A stretch of DNA of 64,000 nt from Kribbella jejuensis (GTDB lineage: Bacteria > Actinomycetota > Actinomycetes > Propionibacteriales > Kribbellaceae). Shown piece after piece: positions 8,462 to 16,698 of the stretch (positions within the stretch are counted from its first letter, which is position 1; the number at the start of each line of letters is the position of its first letter). The notes beneath the pieces were generated by a model. That model did no database searches, was not told the DNA's origin, and was given only the letters and a program-made list of their open reading frames with translations. Where the stretch lies: positions 682,001 to 746,000 of the forward strand of contig NZ_VFMM01000001.1 of NCBI RefSeq assembly GCF_006715085.1. The letters are read 5' to 3'. The position numbers and the translations under genes were made by a program.

Positions 8462-8881
8462 ATGATGAAGTACATGATCCTGACGTATGCGTCGCAGCAG
8501 GATTACGACGGGATGGCGGGGAAGGACACGGGTAAGCCTGCGTGGGCCGCGGAGGATTTTGTGGCGATGGGGGCGTTCATGGAGAAGTTCAACAACGAAC
8601 TCCAGGAGTCGGGTGAGCTGGTCGAGACCCGGGCGCTGGCGGCGCCGGTTCTGACTCGGCGGTTCGGGTCGAAGGACGGGCAGGCGGTGGTGACCGACGG
8701 GCCGTACGCCGAGACGCAGGAGGTGCTCGCCGGGTACTGGATCGTCGAGTGCGAGTCGTTCGACCGGGCCACGGAGATCGCGGCGCGGCTGGCGGACACG
8801 CCGGCGCCCGAGTTCGTGCGCGCCACGGCGTACGCGGATATCCGGCCGATCGTCGAAGGACGCGACGAACTGGTGGGCTGA
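8462..8881 (+). CDS. YciI/DGPF-domain protein (ECF42 partner)
   Basis: 139 residues, a YCII-related dimeric alpha-beta barrel protein with the hallmark VVTDGPYAETQEVLAGYW (the DGP(F/Y) motif, near residue 78). Catalytic function is not established for most members. GGGAGA precedes the ATG. The stop (8881) is 3 bp before the GTG of the sigma factor gene, so the two are coupled. This pairing is the standard genomic signature of ECF42 sigma factors, where DGPF proteins are the expected regulon or partners instead of a membrane anti-sigma factor. Confidence 0.9.
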   Translation: MMKYMILTYASQQDYDGMAGKDTGKPAWAAEDFVAMGAFMEKFNNELQESGELVETRALAAPVLTRRFGSKDGQAVVTDGPYAETQEVLAGYWIVECESFDRATEIAARLADTPAPEFVRATAYADIRPIVEGRDELVG

Positions 8882-8884
8882 GCC

Positions 8885-10084
8885 GTGAGCGCTGCGCTCG
8901 AGGAGCTGTTGCGGGAGCTCGCACCACAGGTGCTGGGAGCAGTGGTGCGGCGGTTCGGGCACTTCGACACGGCGGAGGATGCCGTGCAGGAGGCCTTGTT
9001 CGCGGCGGCCCAGCAGTGGCCGGTGGACGGCGTACCGGACAGCCCTCGGGCGTGGTTGATCACGGTGGCTTCGCGGCGGCTGACGGATCTGCTCCGACGG
9101 GAGCAGGCCCGTCAGCGGCGTGAGGACCGGGTCGCGCATTGGGCTCCGCAGGGTGAGCCGGTCGGGGACACCGACGACACGCTCGTGTTGCTGAACTTGT
9201 GCTGCCATCCGTCCTTGTCCCCGGCCTCGCAGATCGCGTTGACGCTGCGGGCGGTCGGTGGTCTGACCACGGCCGAAATCGCGCGGGCGTTCCTGGTGCC
9301 CGAGGCGACCATGACCCGACGGATCACCCGGGCGAAGGCGACTCTGCAGGCCGGCGGCGCACGGTTCACGATGCCGGCCGATCGCGAGGAACGGTTGGGC
9401 GCGGTGCTGAAGGTCGTGTACCTGATCTTCAACGAGGGCTACGCGAGTACGTCCGGACCGAGCCTGCAGCGGGTCGAGTTGAGCGCCGAAGGGATCCGGC
9501 TCGCGCGGATGCTGTACCGGCTACTACCGGACGATCCTGAGGTCGCCGGGCTGCTGGCGTTGCTGCTGCTCACCGACGCCCGGCGGCCTGCGCGTACCGG
9601 ACCGCTCGGCGAACTCGTACCGATGGCGGAACAGGACCGCACGCTCTGGATCCCGGAACTGATCCGCGAAGGCGTCGAGCTGATCACCGCAACCCTCCCT
9701 CGCGGCCCGGTCGGCCCGTACCAACTGCAGGCCGCGATCGCCGCCGTCCACGACGAGTCCCCCTCCGCCGAGGAGACCGACTGGCCACAGATCGTCGCCC
9801 TGTACGAGGTCCTGCTCCAGCTGACCGACAACCCGATGGTCGCTCTCAACCACGTGGTCGCCGTCGCGATGGCGCACGGCCCCGCCGAAGGTCTGGCCCT
9901 GCTGTCGACGATCGAACAGGACGAACACCTGGTGAAGGACCACCGCCTGTACGCCGTCCGCGCACATCTTCTCGAGCTCTCCGGCGACAAGCCTGCCGCA
10001 CGTCAGGCGTACGAAGAAGCAGCCCGCCGTACGACGAGCCTCCCACAGCAGCGCTACCTGAACGCCCGCGCCAACAACCTCTGA
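8885..10084 (+). CDS. ECF sigma factor, ECF42 type with long C-terminal TPR-like extension
   Basis: 399 residues. Sigma region 2 is at ~1-80 (FDTAEDAVQEALFAAAQQWP, PRAWLITVASRR) and region 4 at ~110-165 (LTLRAVGGLTTAEIARAFL, then the recognition helix EATMTRRITRAKA). The remaining ~220 residues are helical and resemble the TPR-like DUF6596 extension that distinguishes ECF42 from ordinary ECF sigmas. The extension is thought to control activity in place of an anti-sigma factor. GTG start at 8885, 3 bp after yciI. It is convergent with ddl, with one base between the two stops. No membrane anti-sigma gene is nearby, which fits the class. Confidence 0.9.
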   Translation: MSAALEELLRELAPQVLGAVVRRFGHFDTAEDAVQEALFAAAQQWPVDGVPDSPRAWLITVASRRLTDLLRREQARQRREDRVAHWAPQGEPVGDTDDTLVLLNLCCHPSLSPASQIALTLRAVGGLTTAEIARAFLVPEATMTRRITRAKATLQAGGARFTMPADREERLGAVLKVVYLIFNEGYASTSGPSLQRVELSAEGIRLARMLYRLLPDDPEVAGLLALLLLTDARRPARTGPLGELVPMAEQDRTLWIPELIREGVELITATLPRGPVGPYQLQAAIAAVHDESPSAEETDWPQIVALYEVLLQLTDNPMVALNHVVAVAMAHGPAEGLALLSTIEQDEHLVKDHRLYAVRAHLLELSGDKPAARQAYEEAARRTTSLPQQRYLNARANNL

Positions 10085-10085
10085 C

Positions 10086-11216
10086 TCAGCGGAGGCCGGT
10101 CGGACGCGTCATCGCCAGGTCGATCAGGTGCTGGACGAGGCTCGCGTAGTCCTTGCCGGAGGCTGCCCACAGCCGCGGGAACATGCTCGTCGGGGTGAAG
10201 CCGGGCATCGTGTTGATCTCGTTGATGATCACGCGGCCGTCGGCGTCGACGAAGAAGTCGACGCGGGCGAGACCCTCGGCCTCGATCGCGTCGAACGCGA
10301 CCAACGCCTTGGCCCGGATCTCGCCGGCCAGCTCCGCCGGGAGGTCGGCCGGCACCGAGAGCGCCAGGTACTCCTCACCCTCGGGCAGGTACTTGGTCTC
10401 GAAGTCGTAGAAGTCGTGCCCGCCGCCGGACACCGCGACCTCACCGCAGACACTGACCTCGGGCGAGGTCGCGCCCAGCCCGCCGAGCACCCCGACCTCG
10501 ATCTCGCGCGGGTTCTTGGCCGACGCCTCGACGATCACCTTCGGGTCGTGCGCCCGGGCCTCGACGATCGCGCCGTCGAGCTCGTCCAGGCTGTTCACCT
10601 TGGTGATCCCCAGACTCGACCCGCCCCGGCACGGCTTCACGAAGACCGGGTAGCCGAGCGCGTCCACGGCGGCCCGGCAGCCGTCCGGGTCCTGTCGCCA
10701 GTCGCGGTCGCGAATGACGACGTACGGCGTGACCTCGAGGCCGGCTGCCTGGAAGACGACCTTCATGTAGTGCTTGTCCATGCCGACAGCGCTCGCCAGC
10801 ACGCCGGAGCCGACGTACCGGATGTCCGACATCTCGAGCAGGCCCTGGATGGTGCCGTCCTCGCCCCACGGGCCGTGCAGCAGCGGGAACACCACGTCGA
10901 CCTCGCCGAGCGTGCTCGGGACCTGGTCGGGCTCGCTGACCACCAGCTCGCGGTTCGCCCCGAACAGCACCGGCATCGCGGTGACGTCGACCTCGGGCAG
11001 CTTGCCGTCGGTGATCGACAGCCGCTCCGGGTCTCCGCTCTCCAGCACCCAGTGCCCGCTGGTGCTGATCCCGACCGGGACCACGTCGTACTTGTCCCGG
11101 TCGATGACCTGTAGGACGTTCGCTGCGGTCACGCAGGAGATGGCGTGCTCGCTCGACCGGCCGCCGAACACGACGGCGATCCGGGGCTTGCGCTGGCTTT
11201 CTGAGAACTCACTCAC
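10086..11216 (-). CDS. ddl: D-alanine--D-alanine ligase
   Basis: 376 residues, ATP-grasp enzyme joining two D-Ala molecules for peptidoglycan precursors in the cytoplasm. The N-terminal FGGRSSEHAISC and the C-terminal metal/ATP-grasp segment INEINTMPGFTPTSMFPRL are intact, as is FVKPCRGGSSLGITKV in the ATP-binding region near residue 200. Length is typical for the family. It is a monocistronic-looking gene: 58 bp separate it from the upstream P450 gene in the same direction. The active-site residues do not show an obvious D-Ala-D-Lac change, though Ddl/VanA discrimination needs an alignment. Confidence 0.95.
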   Translation of the reverse strand: MSEFSESQRKPRIAVVFGGRSSEHAISCVTAANVLQVIDRDKYDVVPVGISTSGHWVLESGDPERLSITDGKLPEVDVTAMPVLFGANRELVVSEPDQVPSTLGEVDVVFPLLHGPWGEDGTIQGLLEMSDIRYVGSGVLASAVGMDKHYMKVVFQAAGLEVTPYVVIRDRDWRQDPDGCRAAVDALGYPVFVKPCRGGSSLGITKVNSLDELDGAIVEARAHDPKVIVEASAKNPREIEVGVLGGLGATSPEVSVCGEVAVSGGGHDFYDFETKYLPEGEEYLALSVPADLPAELAGEIRAKALVAFDAIEAEGLARVDFFVDADGRVIINEINTMPGFTPTSMFPRLWAASGKDYASLVQHLIDLAMTRPTGLR

Positions 11217-11274
11217 CGGCTCGACTGTAGCGGCCCGGAGATCAGGTTCCGACCGGGGTTCGGTTAAGAGATCT

Positions 11275-12480
11275 TCAGATCGGCGTGTCCCAGGTGACTG
11301 GCAACGCTGTCATTCCGTACACGAGCGTGTTCTCGCGGTAGTCGATCTCCTCGAACGGTACGGCGAGCCGCAGCGTCGGGATCCGGGCGAACAACCGGGT
11401 GAAGACCTCCTGCAGCTCGATCCGCGCGAGCTGCTGGCCGATGCACTGGTGCGGCCCGAACCCGAAGGCGACGTGGGCCGCGGCCTGCCGTTCGAGATCG
11501 AGCCGGTCCGGGTCCGGGAACACGGTCTCGTCCCGGTTCGCCGAGGACAACGCGGCGATCAGGTAGTCGCCTGATCGGATCGTCGACGATCCGATGGTCA
11601 AGTCGTCGGTCACGTGCCGGAACAGTCCGAAATGCACGACGGACAGGTACCGCAGCAGCTCCTCGACCGCGCCCGGCACCTTCGACGGGTCGGACCGGAG
11701 CAGTGCGAGCTGGTCAGGATTGCGGAGCAATGCGAGCGTGCTCAACGCGATCATGTTCGCGGTCGTCTCGTGGCCGGCGATCAGCAGCGTGACGCCGACC
11801 GTGACCAGTTCCTCGAGCGTCAACGGCGTACCGAGGTCCTCGCCGCGGGTGATCAGGCGGGAGAGCAGGTCGTCGGTGCGCTCGGCCTGCTTGGCCAGCA
11901 CCAGGCCGACGATGTACTGGTTCAGCTCGTCACTGGCGCGCTGGGTCTCCTCGGTCCAGCCGTCGACCCGAACGAGCTGCGCGCTGCGTTCCTGGAACTC
12001 GTCGCGGTCCGCGTACGGAACGCCGAGCAGTTCGCAGATCACCAGCGACGGGATCGGCAGCGCGAACTCCTGCACCAGGTCGACAGGTCCGCTCTTCTTA
12101 AGCATGTCGACAATCCGATCGTCGACGATCTGCGCGATCCACGGCCGCATCGCCTCCAGCCGCTTGGCCGCGAACTCGGTCGCGAGCATCCGGCGCAGCC
12201 GTTTGTGCGCCGCACCGTCCACCTGCAGGATCGAGCCCGATTCCGCCTCCCGGTCCAGGTCGGCGTCCGGCACGACGTGATCGGACGGCGCCAGGCGCGA
12301 ACTCAGCCGGCTGTCCCGGAGCAGGGTGCGGACGTCGTCGTACCGGCTGATCACGTACGCGTCGACGCCGGCCGGGGTGAACACCTTTGCCGGCGCCTCG
12401 GAGCGGCGGTAGGCGGCGTACTCGGGTGCGGGGTCGAACGGGCAGCCGGACGGCCTGCGGACGGGAAAGCTCTCGGTCAT
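11275..12480 (-). CDS. cytochrome P450
   Basis: 401 residues, a soluble class I bacterial P450 (haem-thiolate monooxygenase needing ferredoxin and reductase, none adjacent). The I-helix oxygen-activation motif AGHETTAN is at ~232-239, and the haem-binding loop FGFGPHQCIGQQLARIEL gives the Cys ligand near residue 345. The opening MTESFPVRRPSGCPFDPAPEY is the CYP105/107-like actinobacterial pattern. ATG 12480 is preferred over GTG 12486 because AGGGG lies upstream. It is divergent from a TetR gene with a palindrome between them, so it is probably TetR-repressed. The substrate (fatty acid, secondary metabolite or xenobiotic) is unknown. Confidence 0.93.
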   Translation of the reverse strand: MTESFPVRRPSGCPFDPAPEYAAYRRSEAPAKVFTPAGVDAYVISRYDDVRTLLRDSRLSSRLAPSDHVVPDADLDREAESGSILQVDGAAHKRLRRMLATEFAAKRLEAMRPWIAQIVDDRIVDMLKKSGPVDLVQEFALPIPSLVICELLGVPYADRDEFQERSAQLVRVDGWTEETQRASDELNQYIVGLVLAKQAERTDDLLSRLITRGEDLGTPLTLEELVTVGVTLLIAGHETTANMIALSTLALLRNPDQLALLRSDPSKVPGAVEELLRYLSVVHFGLFRHVTDDLTIGSSTIRSGDYLIAALSSANRDETVFPDPDRLDLERQAAAHVAFGFGPHQCIGQQLARIELQEVFTRLFARIPTLRLAVPFEEIDYRENTLVYGMTALPVTWDTPI

Positions 12481-12501
12481 CGGCACCCCTGTCAGAGATT
12501 T

Positions 12502-12516
12502 TGGTAGTGACTACCA
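12502..12516. promoter_or_regulatory. candidate TetR operator between P450 and tetR
   Basis: TGGTAGTGACTACCA is a perfect 15-bp inverted repeat (TGGTAG-TGA-CTACCA) in the 99-bp divergent gap, just upstream of the P450 start and 63 bp from the tetR start. Its size and position fit a TetR-dimer site controlling both genes. Confidence 0.65.
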
Positions 12517-12579
12517 TATGACCGAGCCTTCCGATATGAAACATCCTTCGGCGCGTCGCAAGCGGTACCCTTTCCCGCC

Positions 12580-13179
12580 ATGGGACTGCGCGAGGTGAAG
12601 CGGGAGCGGACCCGCCGGCTGATCGCGGACAAGGCGTTCGAGCTGTTCAGCGACCACGGGTTCGGCCGGACCACGGTCGAGCAGATCGCGGCGGCGGCCG
12701 AGGTCGGACCGAGCACGCTCTACCGGTACTTCCCGACCAAGGAAGGGCTCGTCCTCGAGTTCGTCGACGACTGTCTCGCGGACGCGGTCACCTGGTTCTG
12801 CGAGCAGCCCGCGCTGGAATTGCCGGCCGGTCTGCGGGCCGTGATCGAGCGCGTCCTCGAACAACTCGAGAGCAACCCGGACCGTGTCCGCGCGGTGTTC
12901 GACATGGCCGAGCAGGCGGGGTCGGTGAGCGCCCACCTGAACGAGCTGATCTGGCGCTTCCGCAACGACCTGGCGGCCGAGCTGACCCGCCGCCTGACCG
13001 GCGACCCCCTGCAGGTCGAGTTCGTCGCCTCGCTGTCTGCCGGCATCACCATGAACATCATCGAGAACGTGGTCCGCGTCTGGGTCGACCACCCCGGCGC
13101 CGTCGACGCCCGGCACCTCGCCCACCAGGCAATCGCCCTCCTGGAGAACGGCAACCTCCCCCTCCCCGGTTCCCACTAA
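12580..13179 (+). CDS. TetR-family repressor, probable regulator of the P450
   Basis: 199 residues. The N-terminal TetR DNA-binding domain is at ~10-56, with the helix-turn-helix TTVEQIAAAAEVGPSTLYRYF. The C-terminal ~140 residues form a helical ligand-binding domain (the MftR/TetR_C type is possible). It begins MGLREVKRERTRRLIADKAF, as many TetR proteins linked to P450s do. Divergent from the P450 with a shared palindrome. Its 3' side runs into the 14-bp tandem repeat, so transcripts from it pass through or end near that array. Confidence 0.9.
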   Translation: MGLREVKRERTRRLIADKAFELFSDHGFGRTTVEQIAAAAEVGPSTLYRYFPTKEGLVLEFVDDCLADAVTWFCEQPALELPAGLRAVIERVLEQLESNPDRVRAVFDMAEQAGSVSAHLNELIWRFRNDLAAELTRRLTGDPLQVEFVASLSAGITMNIIENVVRVWVDHPGAVDARHLAHQAIALLENGNLPLPGSH

Positions 13180-13199
13180 CCACCTCCCGCCGACGGAGT

Positions 13200-13555
13200 C
13201 CCCGCTCCCCCGCCCCACTCCCCCGCCCCACTCCCCAGCCCCCACTCCCCAGCCCCCACTCCCCAGCCCCCGCTCCCCAGCCCCCGCTCCCCAGCCCCCA
13301 CTCCCCAGCCCCCACTCCCCAGCCCCCACTCCCCAGCCCCCACTCCCCAGCCCCCACTCCCCAGCCCCCGCTCCCCAGCCCCCGCTCCCCAGCCCGCGCT
13401 CCCCAGCCCGCGCTCCCCAGCCCCCGCTCCCCAGCCCCCACTCCCCGGCTCCCGCTCCCCGGGCTCCGCTCCCCAGCCCCCACTCCCCAGCCCCCACTCC
13501 CCAGCCCCCACTCCCCAGCCCCCACTCCCCAGCCCCCACTCCCCGGCTCCCGCTG
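13200..13555. repeat. 14-bp tandem repeat array
   Basis: About 25 head-to-tail copies of a 14-mer (CCCCAGCCCCCACT, with A/G variation giving ACT or GCT and occasional CCCCGG units) fill the gap between tetR and the PLP-enzyme gene. Since 14 is not a multiple of three, all frames on the minus strand give the same Gly/Trp-rich peptide pattern over 42-bp periods; these frames are not genes. The strand is extremely asymmetric: almost only C with A/T at fixed places. This accounts for most of the 452-bp gap 13180-13631. Confidence 0.95.
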
Positions 13556-13573
13556 ACCAGCCCTCTCCCCAGC

Positions 13574-13607
13574 GGCCGGTGCACCGGCCCCCGCTGGAGG
13601 GGGCCGG
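13574..13607 (+). terminator. twin GC hairpins, possible terminator
   Basis: GGCCGGTGCACCGGCC (13574-13589) is a perfect 16-bp palindrome. CCGGCCCCC (13584-13592) can alternatively pair with GGGGGCCGG (13599-13607). Both structures are very stable and lie 25 bp before the next gene, which makes them either the end of the upstream transcript or a leader element of the PLP gene. No U-tract follows. Confidence 0.4.
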
Positions 13608-13631
13608 GGGGCTGCCAGCGACAATCCGGCT

Positions 13632-14735
13632 ATGACTGCTGAGCTCGACCCGTCCACTGTTGTCGTGCATGCCGGCCGGCCGGAGCGGGTGCCGAATGCG
13701 CCTGTCGGACCGTCGCCGGTGTTCAGTTCGACGTACGTGGCCGGCGGGGATCGCGGCTACGGGCGGTTCGGCAACGAGGCGTGGAGCGCGCTCGAGGACA
13801 CGCTCGGTCAGCTCGAAGGCGGTCGCGCCGTGAGCTTCGCATCCGGGATGGCAGCGGCGGCGGCAGTGATCGACCTGGTCCCGATCGGCGGCCGGGTGGT
13901 CGCGCCGCAGCACGCGTACTCCGGCGTACTCGCGCTGCTCGACCAGCAGGCAGCAACCGGCCGGCTCAGCGTGGTCCGGGCCGACATCGCCGACACCGAG
14001 TCAGTCGACCTCACCGATGCCAACATGCTGTGGATCGAGTCGCCGACCAACCCTGCGATGGAGGTCGCCGACATTCCCGTCCTCGCCGCGGCCGCGCACG
14101 ACGCCGGGGCGACCGTTGTCGTCGATAACACGTTCGCCACTCCCCTGCTCCAGCAGCCGTTGCGACTGGGCGCCGACGTGGTGATGCACTCGGCGACCAA
14201 GTTCATCGCCGGTCACTCGGACGTGATCCTCGGCGCGGTCGTCACCGCCGACGACGACCTGTGGTCCGCGATCGAACTACGCCGCCGCAGCCTCGGAGCG
14301 ATCCCCGGATCGATGGACGCCTGGCTCGCCCTCCGCGGCCTGCGGACGCTCGCGCTCCGCCTCGACCGCGCCCAGTCGAACGCCGCCTACCTGGCCGACC
14401 GCCTCCGCGAGCACCCACGGGTCAGCCGCGTCCGCTACCCAGGTCTGCCTGACGACCCCGGTCACGCCCGCGCCGAGGCGCAGATGTCGGGCTTCGGCGC
14501 GATTCTCGCGATCGAGCTCGGCGGCGACGCGGCCGCGGCGCAGAAGGTCTGCGAGAGCACGAACCTCTGGGTCCACGCGACCAGTCTCGGCGGCGTCGAG
14601 TCGCTGCTCGAACGCCGCCGCCGCTGGCCGATGGAGGTCCCGACCATCCCCGAGGACCTGATCCGGCTCTCGGTAGGCATCGAGCACCCCGAAGACCTCT
14701 GGAACGACCTGGAGCAAGCGCTCAACGCTTCTTGA
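13632..14735 (+). CDS. cystathionine gamma-synthase/lyase-type PLP enzyme
   Basis: 367 residues of the Cys/Met metabolism PLP-dependent family (fold type I). Members interconvert cystathionine, cysteine, homocysteine and methionine. Visible signatures are [16 protein letters not shown] near the N-terminus, the PLP phosphate-binding SGMAAAAAV, the Asp of [12 protein letters not shown] (~165) and the Schiff-base Lys in [14 protein letters not shown] (~192). It is a little shorter than the usual 380-400 residues but complete. Its 3' end overlaps the convergent MFS gene by 14 bp. Whether it is a gamma-synthase, gamma-lyase or O-acetylhomoserine enzyme cannot be told without alignment. Confidence 0.88.
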   Translation: MTAELDPSTVVVHAGRPERVPNAPVGPSPVFSSTYVAGGDRGYGRFGNEAWSALEDTLGQLEGGRAVSFASGMAAAAAVIDLVPIGGRVVAPQHAYSGVLALLDQQAATGRLSVVRADIADTESVDLTDANMLWIESPTNPAMEVADIPVLAAAAHDAGATVVVDNTFATPLLQQPLRLGADVVMHSATKFIAGHSDVILGAVVTADDDLWSAIELRRRSLGAIPGSMDAWLALRGLRTLALRLDRAQSNAAYLADRLREHPRVSRVRYPGLPDDPGHARAEAQMSGFGAILAIELGGDAAAAQKVCESTNLWVHATSLGGVESLLERRRRWPMEVPTIPEDLIRLSVGIEHPEDLWNDLEQALNAS

Positions 14736-15888
14736 GCACCGGTCCACCGAAGAACGTCAGGACACACAGCACGACCGGCAGGATGAACGCGATGTTCAGC
14801 GGCATCCAGTGCGCGAGCCCGCCGATCAGCGCGGGCCCCGCGAGCAGTCCGACGTACCCGAGACCGACCACGCGCGCCATCAGCGCGCCGGAGGACCGCG
14901 GGTCGAGGTTGCCGGCGGCGGTGAACAGCTGCGGTACGCCGCCCGCGAGGCCGAGGCCGAAGATCGCCCAGCCGGCCAGTGCGACGGGGACCCACGGTAC
15001 GACGATGACCAGTGTCAGGCCGACCGCTGCCATCGCGGCGCCCCAGCGCACGATCGCCGCCGGACCGACCACGGCCGCGACCCGGTCGGTGAGGAACCGC
15101 CCGACGGTCATCGCCACCGCGAACGCGCCGTACGCGTAGGCCGCCGTACTCACCGACGTACCGAGGATGTCGCGGAAGTGCAAGGCCGCCCAGTCGTTGG
15201 CAACACCCTCGGACAGCATCAGCCCGAATGCCAGTCCGCCGAGCGCCCAGACCAGCTTGGCCGACGGCTTCTCCCGCGGCGCCTCCGAAACCTCCGCGGC
15301 CGCCGGTTCGGTTGCCTCCAGCAAGAATCGGCTGGCGATCAGCGACAGCACGATGCAGATCAGCCCGGCCAGCGCGAGCGTGACCTCGGGTGGTACGTGG
15401 GCCCGCAGCGTGGCCGCGCCGACGACCGCGGCGATCGCGCCACCGATCGACCACATCGCGTGGAACGCGGCCATGATCGGCCGCGGGTACCCGCGCTCGA
15501 CCACGACCGCCTGCGCGTTCATCCCGACGTCGATCGAACCGTTGCCGAAGCCAACGAAGATCAGCGCGATCCCCAGCGTCCACCAGTTCGTGGCGAGACC
15601 GGGACCGGCGAGCGCGACACCGAGCAGGATGCCCGCGGCCGGGACGAGCCGGCGTTGGCCGATCTTGTCGACGAGCGGGCCGGCAACCTGCATACCGGTG
15701 AAGGCGGCACCGCCGAGGACCAGCAGGAGCAGGCCGAGCGTGCTGTGGGTGATCCCGGTCCGCTGCTCGATACTCGGGATGTGCACCACCCACATCCCGA
15801 CCGCGAAGCCGTTCAGGCCGAAGTACGACCAGGTGGCAACACGGGCGGCGCGCGGAGGACTTGCCGGGAGTTGTGTGTCGGTGGTCAA
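14722..15888 (-). CDS. MFS transporter
   Basis: 388 residues with 12 predicted membrane helices, a fucose-permease/YbjJ-like major facilitator. After a short polar N-terminus come YFGLNGFAVGMWVVHIPSIE and the loop 2-3 segment PLVDKIGQRR. A charged central loop (EATEPAAAEVSEAPREKPS) divides the halves. The TTG start at 15888 overlaps the TGA of the DeoR gene (TTGA), so the two are coupled and the transporter is probably under that regulator. Sequence style is close to the neighbouring MFS gene at 16699, suggesting paralogues. The substrate, probably a sugar or sugar-like compound, is unknown. Confidence 0.9.
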   Translation of the reverse strand: MTTDTQLPASPPRAARVATWSYFGLNGFAVGMWVVHIPSIEQRTGITHSTLGLLLLVLGGAAFTGMQVAGPLVDKIGQRRLVPAAGILLGVALAGPGLATNWWTLGIALIFVGFGNGSIDVGMNAQAVVVERGYPRPIMAAFHAMWSIGGAIAAVVGAATLRAHVPPEVTLALAGLICIVLSLIASRFLLEATEPAAAEVSEAPREKPSAKLVWALGGLAFGLMLSEGVANDWAALHFRDILGTSVSTAAYAYGAFAVAMTVGRFLTDRVAAVVGPAAIVRWGAAMAAVGLTLVIVVPWVPVALAGWAIFGLGLAGGVPQLFTAAGNLDPRSSGALMARVVGLGYVGLLAGPALIGGLAHWMPLNIAFILPVVLCVLTFFGGPVLKKR

Positions 15889-16646
15889 GACGCGACCTCG
15901 ACGAGGCCGCCGCGTTGGGTCAGCAAGATTCGTTGGTCCTCAGGGGCGGAGTCGTCGGTGATGATCAGGTCCGGGCGGACGGCCGGGCAGACGTAGGCGA
16001 GTGCGGCGCGGTCCCACTTCGCGCCGTCGGCGAGCACGATGGTGCGGGTGGCGACGTTCATCGCCTCCTGCTTGACCTCCGCGTCACCCAGGTCGAACGC
16101 GGTCAGCCCCGCGTCCAGGCTGAACGCACACGGGCTCAGGACAGCGGCGTCGAAGCGCAGCGCCCGCAGCGAGGCGACGGTCAGCGGGCCGACCAAGGAC
16201 AGCTCGCCCTTGCGCGCCTCACCGCCCGGCATCAGCAGCCGGATCCGCGGCGCGTCGGCCAACTCGTGTGCGACATGCAGCGACAGCGGCATCACGGTCA
16301 TCGCGCGGTCGTGCAGGAGCTTCGCCGTCTCGAGCGCCGTCGTACCGCTGTCGAGGACGATCGTCTCGCCGTCGTGGAGGTGCTCGACCGCGGCGCGTGC
16401 GATCGCCTGTTTGGCGGCCACCGCGGCCTGCGCGCGGAGCGAGTGCGGCGGCTCGAGACCCGACGGCATCGCCGACACCGCGCCGCCGTGGATCCGCTTC
16501 AGCACGCCCTGCGCGGCGAGGAAGTCGAGGTCGCGGCGGATCGTCATGTCGGAGGCCTCAGTGGCCTCGACCAGTTCCTGGACCGACACTCGGTCGCCGA
16601 CACGGAGTCGTTCTACGATCACTTGGTGCCGTTCCGCACTTCTCAT
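15885..16646 (-). CDS. DeoR/GlpR-family regulator
   Basis: 253 residues. The N-terminal DeoR winged helix (residues 1-55, with DMTIRRDLDFLAAQGVLKRIHGG) is followed by a sensor domain homologous to ribose-5-phosphate isomerase. This has the usual DSGTTALETAKLL, GGEARKGELSLVGP and VLADGAKWDRAALAYV segments that bind a phosphorylated sugar. The ATG at 16646 begins MRSAERHQVIVERL, typical for the family; a far-upstream in-frame start inside the divergent MFS gene was rejected. First gene of a two-gene operon with an MFS transporter and divergent from a second MFS transporter, so it probably controls both from the 52-bp gap. Confidence 0.92.
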   Translation of the reverse strand: MRSAERHQVIVERLRVGDRVSVQELVEATEASDMTIRRDLDFLAAQGVLKRIHGGAVSAMPSGLEPPHSLRAQAAVAAKQAIARAAVEHLHDGETIVLDSGTTALETAKLLHDRAMTVMPLSLHVAHELADAPRIRLLMPGGEARKGELSLVGPLTVASLRALRFDAAVLSPCAFSLDAGLTAFDLGDAEVKQEAMNVATRTIVLADGAKWDRAALAYVCPAVRPDLIITDDSAPEDQRILLTQRGGLVEVAS

Positions 16647-16698
16647 GCGCAGAAATCTACCATCCGCCTGATCGTTCAAACAGATAGTGTGTTCGCTT

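Noticed and set aside
13200..13555. CRISPR array
   Set aside because: Repeats are 14 bp and contiguous without unique spacers, and no cas genes are present.
13058..13913. Gly/Trp-rich open frames on the minus strand over the 14-bp repeat
   Set aside because: They arise from the repeat itself (same pattern in all three frames), extend into the PLP gene on the other strand and have no start signal.
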